From: Stromatinia cepivora
Taxonomy: Eukaryota > Ascomycota > Leotiomycetes > Helotiales > Sclerotiniaceae
Assembly (NCBI GenBank): GCA_014898415.1
Contig: RCTD01000010.1
Coordinates: 992,001 to 1,056,000, forward strand
DNA: 64,000 bases
Reading direction: 5' to 3'
A model generated the notes under the pieces. The model ran no database searches. It was not told the DNA's origin and saw nothing but the letters and a program-made list of their open reading frames with translations. The position numbers were made by a program, and so were the translations under genes. Positions 49,538 through 62,000 of the stretch are shown here, piece by piece; the first letter of the stretch is position 1, and each line of letters opens with the position of its first letter.

Positions 49538-49846
49538 TATCACAGAATAGTATAATTACAAAGCACTTTCAGGGATCGGGGAATAAATAGTATATATAAT
49601 TGATAAAATAAAAGAATTGAATGATTTATCCTTGATTATATAAATCAAAAGTTATATATATAGAATAAATAAATGATTATTTAGTCAATATATATCTTAA
49701 TTAGATTAGATCTTTATTTACTAGGATATCAGAATCATCTTATCAATTAATAGATTAATAAAGACTAATGGATCCTTTATTCCGATTAGAAAGTATATGC
49801 TTTGATCCTTTGTAGGATACAGGGGATCACAGGGCTTTCCGTGACA
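49538..49846 (-). repeat. 5' LTR of the copia element
   Basis: 309 bases, the same length as the copy at 41,582 and aligning throughout with transition differences. The right end (GGGGATCACAGGGCTTTCCG) is nearly undamaged while its left part is the more AT-rich of the two copies. Confidence 0.9.
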
Positions 49847-49851
49847 ATTAT

Positions 49852-51046
49852 GAATAAAATCATTAACCTTTTAGATAAATTCAGTATAAATCATTTAAAG
49901 GCGAGAATCAAAGGTACAAAGGATTCGAAATTATCCTTCTCGTTATTATAATATTAAATTATTCATCGAAAAGACAATATAAGATATAATAACTATTTTA
50001 TTCAAAATGAACAAAAGAGAATTCTTTTTGATATAAATAAAACTTATAAGAAGGATTATTTTTGTTATTATTGTTTTGAAAGATTTCCTTATAATAATGA
50101 TTATATTATAAAACAAAATTATTCTAAAAAGATTGATAATATTAATATTGAATTATATCATTATAACGAATATAGAATCTTCATATTTGATCCCAAAGGA
50201 TATCCCAACCCTTTCTCAATCTTCAAACAAAAGGATTCTTTAGAAAACCATTAGATTGAAATGTATATAAAAACTTATAGATTTGGCTAATAAGAGAAAC
50301 GATTAAAGAAATCCAATGTTAAGGATGATTCGTTGAATTTTGGAGTCTTTAATATTGAAATTATAAAAAATGTATTTATAAATAATATCAATTATTGAAG
50401 AGGAGAAATTATTAATATTAATATAATTATTCAATCTAAAGAAACCTCAAAATTATAAAATCGATTATTTAAAAAGTCCAAATCGATAGAATGAAATAGA
50501 ATTAATAAACTCTAAAAATTGTTAAATACTTTTCGAAAGGTATTATTCAAAATAATAGATCAAATTGAAAAAAAAAGGTTAGAAAAAGAATTCTTTAATG
50601 AAAATGAAATTATGAATATTAATGAAAGCGAAGAAAACGAAGTAAAAGAATCTTAAAGAGGGAAAGGCCTTTTTGAATCCAATAAGAATAATATAATATG
50701 AAAGAATAGAACATCCAATTTTTGTATTAGATCTTCAAGAATAAAGAAGCAAGTATTAATTATTATTTATATTATAGAATCCTTGATAGAAATCTTGAAA
50801 CGGATTTGTAGAATCAAAATCCTGATAATAATTGGGATTGTTTTTATATATATACTAAATCTTCTTAAACAAATTCTTAAGAAAATATCAATTGTAGATA
50901 TCGAAGAACGAAAAGAGCTTTTCAGAAATTCAGAAATTTTTATCGAAAAAGCTGTAATAGCCTTAACAATTATTAATCATTTAAATGTTTTTTTTAATTA
51001 TTAATTAAAAGAAATATATAATATATTTATTATCATTATAATCCTT
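49852..51046 (+). pseudogene. inner gypsy gag remnant (second part)
   Basis: Continues the gag region of the inner gypsy after the copia insertion; the first part would be 39,842-41,581. Near 50,062 the plus strand reads CYYCFERFPYNNDY, which resembles a damaged retroviral CCHC zinc knuckle, with the last Cys changed to Tyr. Lys/Glu-rich stretches near 50,570-50,650 precede the protease. The assignment rests mostly on position. Confidence 0.45.
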
Positions 51047-54000
51047 ATGGGTAAGAATATCAAGATTAATGATATTATCGATTCGGGATCGATAATCAAT
51101 ATAATGAGCCTAAAAGTTATAAAAGAATTGGGACTTATAATATATAAATATAAAGCGATAATGATTACCTTTAATAGGAATATTATCATTTTGTATAAAT
51201 TGATTGAAGATATAGAAATCAATTTTGAAGGAGTTAAAAATATCATCGATATTTTTATCTTGAATAATGTCAAAGATCCATTGTTATTGGGGATGCCATA
51301 TTTGTTTATAGAAAAGATCGATTTTGAATATAAAAGAGATAAATAGGTTGTATAGATTATTAATAATAATAATATTAATAAGATCGATTATTAAACGATT
51401 GGACCAAAATATAAAGCAAATATTATAAAGATTGATTTTGAAAAGTTGGGAAAAGAATAAATAATACAAATCTTAGGGATTGTATTGATGATCTTCCAAA
51501 AGTTTTAAATATCACTAAAAATGAAAGGAAATTTGAAGAATTCGTTAAAAACCATTTCTCAGAACTTCTAATTGATATTCCAAATTTTAAAATGATTTTA
51601 AATTCTATAAAGCTTAATATAAATACTATTCGAATTGGTTTTGATTTTGATATCGAAAATATATTTAACAATATTGAGGATTCGGAATTAAAGGGATTTC
51701 AGGAATACTTTGTTATTAATAATATTCATTTCGATTTGAAAGAATTTAAGATAGAAAACGATACCTGAAAGAAATTAATTAATATCAAATCCGAAATTCT
51801 TATCTCAATCAATAATGTATATAAAAAAAAGAAAAACAAAATAAAATCTTTAAACGAAACAAAATATATTGATAAAGAAATCCCAAAAGATGACCTTAAT
51901 TAATTAAAATTGGAATATACAAAACACCTTAAATATTAATCATCAAATCCCTTTTCGAAATATTTGATATTATATTTCGATATCAGACTTGAAGGTTTTC
52001 GATTAATATAAGAATGTTTAATATTATTAAATATCGAAAATATATTTTGGGAATATAAAAAGGAATTTCTTTTTGTATTATTACAGAATCGAGAAACAAT
52101 ATTAATTTTTGATTAAACGGAAATTAGCAATATCAAACCTTCAATTGCTTTGTTACAGATTATCAAGACAATATTATATAAGGTCTGGTAAATTCTTGAT
52201 TTTGTATCCCCTAAAGTCCTTTTACCAATAACTATCGAAATAATAAAAAACTATATCAAGCAAGATATATTAAAGAAAGGAAAAGGATTATATCGAAACC
52301 CTTGATATCTAATTAAAAAAAGCAAAGTTAGCAAATACTGTATTATTATTGCAATAATAAAAGCAAATACTGTAATCTTACAAAATACAAATATACTTTT
52401 AAACTTAAAGGAATTTATTGAACAAATAATTAGATATTCATTAATATCCTTAATTGATTTCTTCTTTGAATATAATCAAATATCTTTAAATAAGAAAAAT
52501 AAAGATATCATTATTATTATAACCCCTCTTGATTTAATAAGGTTTATTATTTTATTATAAAGAATTATTAATTCAATCATTCAATTTGTAAGGATTATAT
52601 CAAGAATACTATAGAATATTATACTTGATATTACCATACCTTACTTGGATGATATTAAAATTAAGGGTTCCAGAACTCGATATAATAAAACTAAAATTGA
52701 ATCTAGATTGAAGAAATTCGTTATCGAGCATTTGAAAAACCTGAATACTATAATAGAATGTATTAAATATACAGAATATACTATCAATATCAAATCTAAA
52801 TAATATTACAATAGAATCCGAATTATAGATTATTATACCAATTCTAAAAAAAGAAATCCTAATACTATTAAAATCATCAAGATACTTGAATAATCATTTT
52901 ACTCGAACAATTATAAAGTTAGAATATTCCTTAAAGTATATATCTTCTATCAATTTTGGATAAAGAATTTCGTTACTATTATAAAGCTTCTTTATATATT
53001 ATTAAAGAAAAATATAGAATTCATTTGGATTATTAATTATAATACTATAATAACTTTACTGAAAAACAAATTAATTTCGGCCTTAATCCTTCTTCCATTG
53101 ATTTATTTATCTGAAACCGGAATCATTATATTCGTTATCGATACTAGCTTGATAGGATAGGGAATTATTCTAGATCAAATATACAATGATAAATTTCGTA
53201 TTATTGTTAAATATAAGAATGGTATATAGAATCATATTAAACAGAATTATAATATCATTAAAAAAGAATATAAAAGAATACTTAAAGCTTTATAAAAATA
53301 CAAAAAAGAGATTTCTATAATATTCATTTCCTTTTAGAAACTAATACGAATATATTTATAGTTTAATTAAATAAAATAGCTACAGATTTATTTGATACTT
53401 TGATTACAAGATAGATTACTTGGATCAGGCTTTTCGATTTTGATATCAGGTATATTCCTAAAAACAAAAATATTATTACAAATACTTTATTATAACGATT
53501 ACAAATTATTTTGAATAATATTAATAAGGAATATAAAAAAGATATTAATAATTCGATCATTACAAACCTAAACTTGTTACAGATAAATCCGATAATAAAT
53601 ATAAATAACTCCAAAATTTTAAAATCATTTCAAATTTTGGAAAACGGAAATAAAAAGATACAAATGATTATTCAATATATCATTACATTATAAAGACCTA
53701 AAAATATATCAACAAAAGATTAATAAGTTTTCAAAAAAGAAACTTTCAATTTCTATATAAGAAATCGTTATCTATTCAGAATCCAAAGAAATAGATTACT
53801 TCCCGTTTATATAATAACAAATAACGATCTAATCGAAAAAGCAAAAATTATAATTCGAATATATAAAGAACTAAATCATAAAGATTTAAAATTATTGTAT
53901 ACTAAAATATACAATTATTATTGATGGAATAGAATATACAAAGATATAAAAAATTGGATGATTTCTTATTCCATTTGTTAATTCAGATCGTTCAAATAAA

Positions 54001-54900
54001 TAAATGAATCAATGATTATTATTTAAACTTTAAGCATTTGATATAAAGTTGATATAAATATTACAAAAATACTTAACGATTATAAATTCAAATACTTTAT
54101 TATTCTATAAGAAAATCTAAATAATTGGATGAAAACTAAAGTCTTATAGAATATTATCTCAAAAATGGTTGCCAAATTCCTTTATAAAATAATCTATTGT
54201 TATAATTTCTTTGGAGAAATTATTATAAATAAAAAGCCTAAAAACAAAGACGTTATATTTATTTATTACAAAAAGTATAGAATCAATAAAATCAAAATAT
54301 CAATTTATTATCTATAAATCAATAAAATGATAGAAAAAAATTATCATCTTATCGCGGAAGTATTTTCCCGTTTATTATAAGAAAGGTATAAATAATCTGA
54401 ATGATTGGAAACAATATTATTCGCTAATCATATTTCAATTTATAAATCAATAAACAAAATATTATTTGAATTGATTTACAAATAAAAAGTTATATTATCT
54501 TTTGAAATTATATATATGATTTAAAGGATCTTTGATTAAAAAAGTATACAAATCTGAAAAGATTTATTAATTATTAGAATATAATAATTAAAAATATTAA
54601 ATAAAGATATTAAGGAAACAATCCTTTGTAAACAATACTACAAAAAAAATAATAAATTTCGATATAATTTCGATTACAAAACATTGAATAAAAATATTCG
54701 AATTAAAGATATAATTCTATATTACAATCCTTGATCAAAAATCGATATATTTTGTAATACAAAACTTGCTTTTAAATAATACAAATTTTATAAAGTAATA
54801 AAGAAATTGAAGGGTTTTTCTATATATATTTTTGAAAAAATAAATAATATTCTGTTTAATGGAATTTATATAAATATTCATTTTAAAAAATATATCTTAT
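51047..54900 (+). pseudogene. inner gypsy pol remnant (protease, reverse transcriptase, RNase H, integrase)
   Basis: The 99-codon frame 51,047-51,346 is an aspartic protease (IIDSGSIINIMSLKVIKEL, later LLLGMPYLF). The reverse transcriptase palm motif (PYLDDIKIKG) is at 52,639-52,668. RNase H is seen in IIIFVIDTSLIG and the following GIILDQ, and its end in WIRLFDFDIRYIP (near 53,420). An integrase C-terminal stretch is visible at 54,340-54,500 (YHLIAEVFSRLL, LFANHISIYKSINKILFELI). These pieces are in more than one frame, and stops are frequent, so indels as well as RIP have inactivated it. Confidence 0.85.
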
Positions 54901-56040
54901 ATTCAAATCTCTTTATAAATAATAATTCTAAAGATTTATATAAATAAATAAATCAAAAGAATTAAATTTCTAGATATTTATAATCTTCTAAATAAAAGAT
55001 AATAAATAATTAAGGATTATTTTTTATTCAATTATAAGATGATATAGAATCAAAAGGAAAAGAATAAATATAACAAATCGAAAAAAAATTATTACTATAA
55101 ACTTCTAATCATTAATTAAAAAACTCAATAAAAAAAATCTTATAATCTTTAAAAGGAAAAGAATATTTAAATTCTTTTTAAAAAAAACTTATTATATTAT
55201 CGACCTTGTTTTTGAATAATTTGCAAACAATTCCTGAACAATATTTGAATAGTTCAATATTTTCTTTTTAAAATCTATTTTTTTAATAATTTGATTTGAA
55301 ATTATTAATTCTTTGTTTATACTTATTTTATCATTTATACAAGCTTTTATTTAAGTTTTGATATAATATTTGAAAAAGGATTTAATTAAATTATAGTCTT
55401 CTGTTTTATTAATAATAACATTCCTTTTTTTATCTAATACAAAAATCATTTCTTCAATAACGAAATCGAAATATTCATATTTATTGAAACTTTTAAAATT
55501 AAGGAAAAATATAATACTCTTAAATAGTGATTCAATTATTCTATAAATATTATTAACTTTATTGAAGATTTTGTAAATAAAATAAAAGATTGAATTGAAG
55601 ATCAAAAGTTCTATAAAATAATTGATCTTTTTAAGATTGATTATTTTATTAAAAATAACAATACAATTCAATTTGTTGAATAATATTATAATAAAATCAA
55701 AAAAAATCTTAAAAATCTCGAAAGAATTTGAACAATCATTCAAAGAAAAGTTCTCATCTGTTTTTAATCGAAAAATATAAGTTTAAGTAATATTTCAATA
55801 AGAATGGATATAACTTATTGTACTTCTTACTTTAATCCTTAAATTCTTATAAAGTTTCTGAATGGATATATAGTTAAATATTTTATATAAAAAAGAAGCA
55901 AAGGAATTAAAAAGTATAGTTTTATAGATTTCTATATTATATATAAATTCATTATGAAAACTGATATAAAGAACAAAAAAGATTAAATATCTTTTCTTTA
56001 TAATTTTATATAGAATTCTATTTTCAAAATCTATAGATTT
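54901..56040. other. inner gypsy spacer after integrase
   Basis: Very AT-rich. A 130-codon minus-strand ORF (55,743-55,351) is Phe/Ile/Lys/Asn-rich, low in complexity and unrecognised, so it is not called as a gene. Confidence 0.4.
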
Positions 56041-58578
56041 ATTTTTAATAATTTTGGGTTTCTAAAAGAATATTGTAAAGGCGAAAACCCCTCCGAAGTT
56101 CAATAAAAGAATAAGTTTATTTATATAATAACTATTATAGAAACTATTTCAGTATTCTTTAACAATAATGATAATGAAAAGGAACTTAATATTAAAAAAC
56201 AATTGAAAATAATTGTTATACCAAATATCCCTTATGTATATCGATTTCTTTATTTTTAAATGATTATATCAATTTCGGAGTTTGCAATTACGAATATCGA
56301 TAAATAGAAAAAGAAAGATTATCATTTTGATTTCTCGAAAAAAGTTCCTTCTCATTTATCTATTCTGAACAGATTTGTACCTTATTATTATATAATTGAT
56401 TACAATATTAAGTTTATTTCAAACAATAATAATTCAACCTTCAATAATTTTAAGATAATCTTAAATTCTTTATAAAAACTGAAAAATTGTTTTTGCAATT
56501 TAAATTATTAATTTGAAAAAGAATAATACTTTTTAATAGATAATGGATATATTATTAATCAAATAGAATAGAAAATTGTTATATCATTAAAAGAACAAAT
56601 CATTATGAATACTTTATATATATATCATTTATATATTTTAATAAAACTTTTCGATTTAAAATCGAAATATATTTCGATTAAGGAATTACGAAATAGATTA
56701 ATTATTATTATTAAAAATCAAAAGTATATTAACGAAATAAGATTAATAGGAATATTCTATCCTTGATTCCATTTGTATCAATCCTTAACTTTAGAACAAT
56801 CAAAACAAACCCTTAGCTTTAATCGATTCAATTCAATAAAGAGTTTCTATTCCCTTAATTCTAATGAAACTTTTAAAGATAATCTTTTTTTATTAAAATC
56901 ATCAAATAAAGAATCCTTTGAAAATCAATTTATTCTATATATTTCTTTATTTCAATATATTTTCAAACAAAAAGATAAATTTGATTTGTGAAATATTTAC
57001 GAAAATATTCTCGTTATCTACAAATAATATTTCCGCAGAATTTTTAAAGAAGATTTGCTCCTGAATTGTTACTTTTCGATTATTCAATTTTTCTTAAAAT
57101 ACGATTTTGCTTTATAATATACTATTATTTATATTCAAAAGGATAAAGAATTCTGTTTTATATTAATATTTTTATTTATATTATATTTTTTTAATTATAA
57201 TAAAAAATTTAATCTTTATTATTCCTTTTTTAATCTTTTCCATTTAATTTTCAAAAATAAATAAAATAAAGTTTCAAAAAGAGTGATTATTATAATCGAT
57301 TTTTCTAAATCAAAGGAATCGATTAAAAGCTCTTATAAAGAACATCAAATCCTTGTTTTTTATGAACTAAATAATAATGATAATTTAATTCGGGAATTTC
57401 TAAAAAAGTATTCTTTCATTTATCAACTATAATATAATCTTGATTGAATAATAAAAAAGGAAGCTTTCCAGAAGGCCGAATAAGAGAATCAGTTTTGTTG
57501 AAAGATTTTGATTAAGCTTAAATCCCGAATAGTTGTAATTCGATTAAATATCATTTTGAGATATACTAATTCTTCTAGATCCTATAAATCGATTTTGGTA
57601 TTGATTTCCTATCTAATTATAATTTTGGATAAAAAGAATATAAAGAATAATAACTCCTACAAAAACTTTTGGAGATCTTTTCAAAATCAAATTGTTCTTT
57701 TTGAATTAAACGAATTTAATAGGGAAGATCTTTATATCCCCCAATCCTTTTCTTTTAATATCAATTTTGTTTTACAAAATTATCTTTTTATAATCCTTTT
57801 AGAATACTTATTTTAGGATTTTAATATTGTAAAAGGAATAACAAACAAATTATTCAAAATTAATAATAATGAATTCGAATTTTGATATAAACAATGATGT
57901 AATCTTGCAATGATGGATTTAGCTACCTAATTTGAAGTATTCCAAAATGAAGAAAAGCAATAAAAAGATTGATCATTATTTGCAAATTATAATATATTTT
58001 TACAAAAGCAAAAAGCTTTTTATAATAAGGATTTCGAAAATAATGAATTCTTTGATAAAGAAAATACTAACAATTGGAAGATTATGAATTTAGTTGATAA
58101 AAAATCCCTTACTGGGAAATCTCAATTTATATTAAAGAAGTCTACTAAAAAAGGAAAAGAAGTTGTAAGACGAAAATCGATTCAAAATCAATTTGTAATA
58201 TTATCCAATCCATTCCCAATTAGACTTTTTGGAATACAAAGTATTATTTCAATCCTTAATATAGATTGTAAATCAAATAAAGAATAAATGAATTACCCTT
58301 TAATAAAAAAACCTTTTGCGAAATTTAATAATAAAAAAAAGGATTATTCTTTCAATATTAGACAAAAACCTATAATATCAAAAATCCTTATTCGTCATTC
58401 AAATCGTATTCAGGAATTATTAAAAAGTCTGATTATAAATATGAAATCTGTTACAAAATATTCAATTAAATATTCAAAAAAGATTAAAGATAAAAAGGAT
58501 AATAAAAATGTTTCTCAAAAATTTGAAACTTTTATTGAATTTGATAAAAAAACAATAAAAGCAGATTTAGATCAATAA
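56041..58578 (+). pseudogene. extra long reading frame downstream of pol in the inner gypsy element
   Basis: One plus-strand frame from about 56,041 to the TAA at 58,576-58,578 contains the four longest open stretches of the region: 56,773-56,991 (72 codons), 57,508-57,816 (102), 58,084-58,287 (67) and 58,288-58,578 (96). The last two are separated by a single TAA. The intervening stops are scattered and most could come from Gln or Trp codons. Text remains protein-like throughout (PSHLSILNRFVPYY; KSIISILNIDCKSNKE-type end; Lys-rich tail). About 840 codons would be implied. It lies after integrase and before the polypurine tract, the place of env-like third ORFs in some gypsy elements, but no family, signal peptide or membrane helix is recognised. 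Confidence 0.5.
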
Positions 58579-58736
58579 AAATCTAAAGTATATTATTTTT
58601 TTAAAACAATTTTAAAAATTGTTTATTGTTCTAGTTTATTAATATTCTAATTGGTTTTCTTTAATTTAATTATCTTTTGATCTTTTTGGTTTTTATCTTT
58701 TATAATTATTCTAAAATCAAATAGAATATATATTCT

Positions 58737-58750
58737 AGGGAAAGGAAGAA
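58737..58750 (+). other. polypurine tract of the inner gypsy element
   Basis: AGGGAAAGGAAGAA directly abuts the right LTR, as required for plus-strand priming, and confirms plus orientation. Confidence 0.85.
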
Positions 58751-59042
58751 TATAAGAAAGTTGGAATATCAAAACTTAATATATAACTAATTCATAATTA
58801 TATAATCATATAACTTTTTATAATTAAATATAAAAAAGGATTTTGTTCTCTTTTTCTTAAAAGAATTTAATCGTTTTTCTATTAATCTTTTTGTATTTCA
58901 TTTATATACAACCTAAATTATTATCTAAATCTATTAATTTTACTACTTGAAGTCTTTACAATATAATCTGATCAATTCCAATTCCTATTTCCCCTTATAG
59001 TGTGCTATCGGGACGCACGTATCTCGACCTACCTCTTTCACA
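58751..59042 (+). repeat. 3' LTR of the inner gypsy element
   Basis: 292 bases aligning over the full length with 39,550-39,841. Its right half retains C/G runs (ATCGGGACGCACG, CGACCTACCTCTTTCACA) that are T/A in the other copy; its left half is the more damaged. Confidence 0.9.
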
Positions 59043-62000
59043 ATAATTATACTTAAATTTGAATATCGATTGATTTGTAATAAGGTATAAAGATAATTTG
59101 CTTTATCAATTGATCAATAATGATTAAAATATTATTATATTCATATTTATTTTTATTAAAGTTATAATAATCTATAATGATATATTGCTATATTCGATTA
59201 GGAATTGGAAATGGATATAATAAACCAGGAATACGATCATATAAAACAGAACTGTATTTGCAAGTATAACAATTGTATATATATCTGGCTATAATATCGT
59301 GCATTCTGGACCAATAATATTATTGAGATAATAAAAGGTAGATTTTGTTTATACCAAGATGAACAATGAAAACGGAATTATAAGTTTTACGAATCAAATA
59401 AATTCGAAGATTATCGATATCAGATACTATCAAGCAATTATTGTAAAGCAAAAAGTCATTTTGAAATAATATATATTTGTAATCTTAAATAATTTATATT
59501 CTGAGTATTAATAAACTATCTATAGTTTTATTTGCTTCGATAATATAATTAATTAGATCAAATCGAAAAATGATTTTATTCAAATCGATACTAATAATCA
59601 CTATTTCATCTAAATGATACTTTTGTAAAGCTTTTCTTATAATTTCGATATCAATTTGATTGTTTTTAATAAACTATTAAAAGCGATTCTTTTTCTTAAT
59701 ATAATTCTGAAAATCCAATTCATTGATCCAATAGATTAAAATATCAATGAAAAAGTTATCTTTTCTAGAACGATATATAATAATGAAATTATAATCGATT
59801 AAAACTTCTACCCAGCGAACTTATTGGATATTGAGAGTTTTAATAATCATAAAATATTCGAGAATCTTATAATCAGTATAAACTTTGATTTTATATAATA
59901 AACTAATGAGTTCTGTTTTTCAATAGTTGAAAGATCGAATAATTAATAGCATTTCTTTATTATAAACTTTATAATTCAGTTTAATGGCAATTATGATTTT
60001 GGAGAAATAAGCTATAGGAAATCAATCTTCGTTATGCTATTATAATAATATATTAGTAATTATTTTATTAAATGTATTTGTTTCGAGTATACAAAGGAGT
60101 TAGTGATTATAATATTATAGAAGCGGAATGGAGATAAACTTTTTCTTCAAAATATTGAATACATTTTGGTATACTTTATCGAATATGAATTTAATGTTTG
60201 CTTTAATGAATTTATTGAAAGGTTTTATTATTATATTATAATCCTTAATGAATTGTCGATAAAAGTTACAAAAATCGAGGAATGATTAGATTTTTTTTAT
60301 TATTATCAAAAAAATCCAATTCTCAATTACCTTAATCTTTTTAGAATCTATTTTTATTCTTTTAATAGAAATAATAAAGCCCAAGTATTTGGTATATATA
60401 ATATTGAATTCGCATTTCTTGAAATCCATTTGTAAATCAATAGCTTTTAATCGTTCGAGAATTAGTTTAATATAAATTTAATATTTTTCTTCGTTTTCAG
60501 AATAAATTAAAATATCGTCGAAATATATTATACAAAAGATATTTAAATAATCGAATAGAATATTATTTATATAATATTAATAAATTGCAGGATTATTTGT
60601 TAATTCAAATAATACGATCTTGTATTTGTATAATCTATATCGGATTCGAAAGATAATATACTCTTTCGAAATAGGATCCATTCTTATGCAATAGAAAATT
60701 TAACAAATATCAAATTTGATAAAAACCTTAATACTGGAAAGCCAAGAAAGCGTTTCGTTAATCAAAGAGAAAGAATATTAATTCTTATATATCAAGAAAT
60801 TTAATAATCTAAAGTTTATACAAAATCTTAAACTATTATTAGATTTTTTGATGAATAAAATGGGTATAATATAAAGAGTTTGATTAAATTCAATGAAATC
60901 TTTATTGAAATTATTTATAATATATTCTTTAACGATTTCCAATTATTCTAAAAATATCTTGTAAAGTGAATTATAATACAAAACTTATTTTCCTTTGCTT
61001 TCCAATATAATTTTATAATTATAAAATCAATTAGAAAATAAAATATTTAATTTATACTTGGAAAAAGCTCAATAATATTATCGATATTCAAATAGTATTT
61101 CAGATTCTGAATTGATTTCGATTAATACTTGATCAAATTTCTCTCGAATTTTTATATTCTTGAATTCAATCAAAGCAACCAATATTCTCTCTTCCACATA
61201 TCATTCGTTCTATCAGAAGTTTATTATATTATTGAATTCTTTCAAAATAATAATAAAGAATTTAATTTATTTATCTTTTTTATATTCTAATTAAAATTTA
61301 TCGGATTTGAATATATATAAATCAAGGATTTCGGATGATATATAAGGGAAACATTTGTAGATCTACAATAATAGTATAATTGATTAGGAAAGAGATAAAT
61401 TGAATTTGAAAAAAATCAGGGCTTCTTTTTTTTCAACAAAAATCTATATTATATTTATATTTGAAGATTCTTGTTATATATCATTAATTACGATTAATCT
61501 ACTCGATTATAAATCTCTTCGATTTTAATATTCTTCAAATTGATTATTTCGTCGATCAATATTTTATTGAACTAATCGATCGATCTTTTATTTACAAAAG
61601 AATAATTGAATAATAAAGAGATTATTTGAATAAGAAATAATATAGGGTCTTTCTTTAAATTATTCGAAATATTGATTGAAACAATTAAACTTCGTTTGAA
61701 TCTTTAATAATCAAAGTTTATTTAAAATAATATTATAATTTCTTAATTCAATAATAAAGAAAAGAACAAAAGATTGTTCACAATTATCGACCATTAAATT
61801 AAGGAATATGAAATAGATAATAATATGGTTTTATATATTATTATACTTTTTAACTTCAATTGAAGTTTCAAATAATATAATTCTTGATTTAAATATAGGA
61901 AATAAACAAATAAGAAATATAATATTAATAAAAACAAATCCATTTGCTTCAAAATCAATAAATACTCTTGATCGATAAATATAACTATTTTTCGAAAGAT

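Larger units (their letters stand above)
41582..49846 (-). mobile_element. Ty1/copia LTR retrotransposon, minus strand, RIP-degraded, nested in the inner gypsy
   Basis: Two 309-base LTRs (41,582-41,890 and 49,538-49,846) bound 8,265 bases. Flanks ACTAT (41,577-41,581) and ATTAT (49,847-49,851) fit a 5-bp target duplication differing by one C/T change. Minus-strand reading gives a copia protease-end signature (IPGFYINIVSETRL, 47,790-47,746) and, downstream, a copia reverse transcriptase/RNase H boundary (DVLFVALQL then YIKAVDHYLQYL, within 44,523-44,320). Domain order shows transcription from right to left. A pyrimidine-rich stretch after the left LTR (TATCCCTC, 41,891) is the complement of the polypurine tract. 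The element is longer than usual; about 2 kb between RNase H and the 3' LTR is unexplained. Confidence 0.87.
39550..59042 (+). mobile_element. inner Ty3/gypsy LTR retrotransposon, plus strand, RIP-degraded, hosting a copia insertion
   Basis: Two 292-base LTRs (39,550-39,841 and 58,751-59,042) bound it, and ATAA lies outside both ends (39,546-39,549; 59,043-59,046), a weak but fitting target duplication. Subtracting the copia element leaves about 11.2 kb, large for gypsy. Plus-strand pol remnants run protease (DSGS at 51,080), reverse transcriptase (YLDD at 52,642-52,653), RNase H (near 53,140-53,500) and integrase (to about 54.9 kb). About 3.8 kb then follows before the 3' LTR, holding an additional long frame (annotated separately). 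A polypurine tract precedes the right LTR. It is inserted in the integrase of the outer gypsy. Confidence 0.88.

Noticed and set aside
55351..55743. 130-codon minus-strand ORF in the inner gypsy
   Set aside because: Low-complexity Phe/Ile/Lys/Asn content expected from very AT-rich DNA, and antisense to the element.
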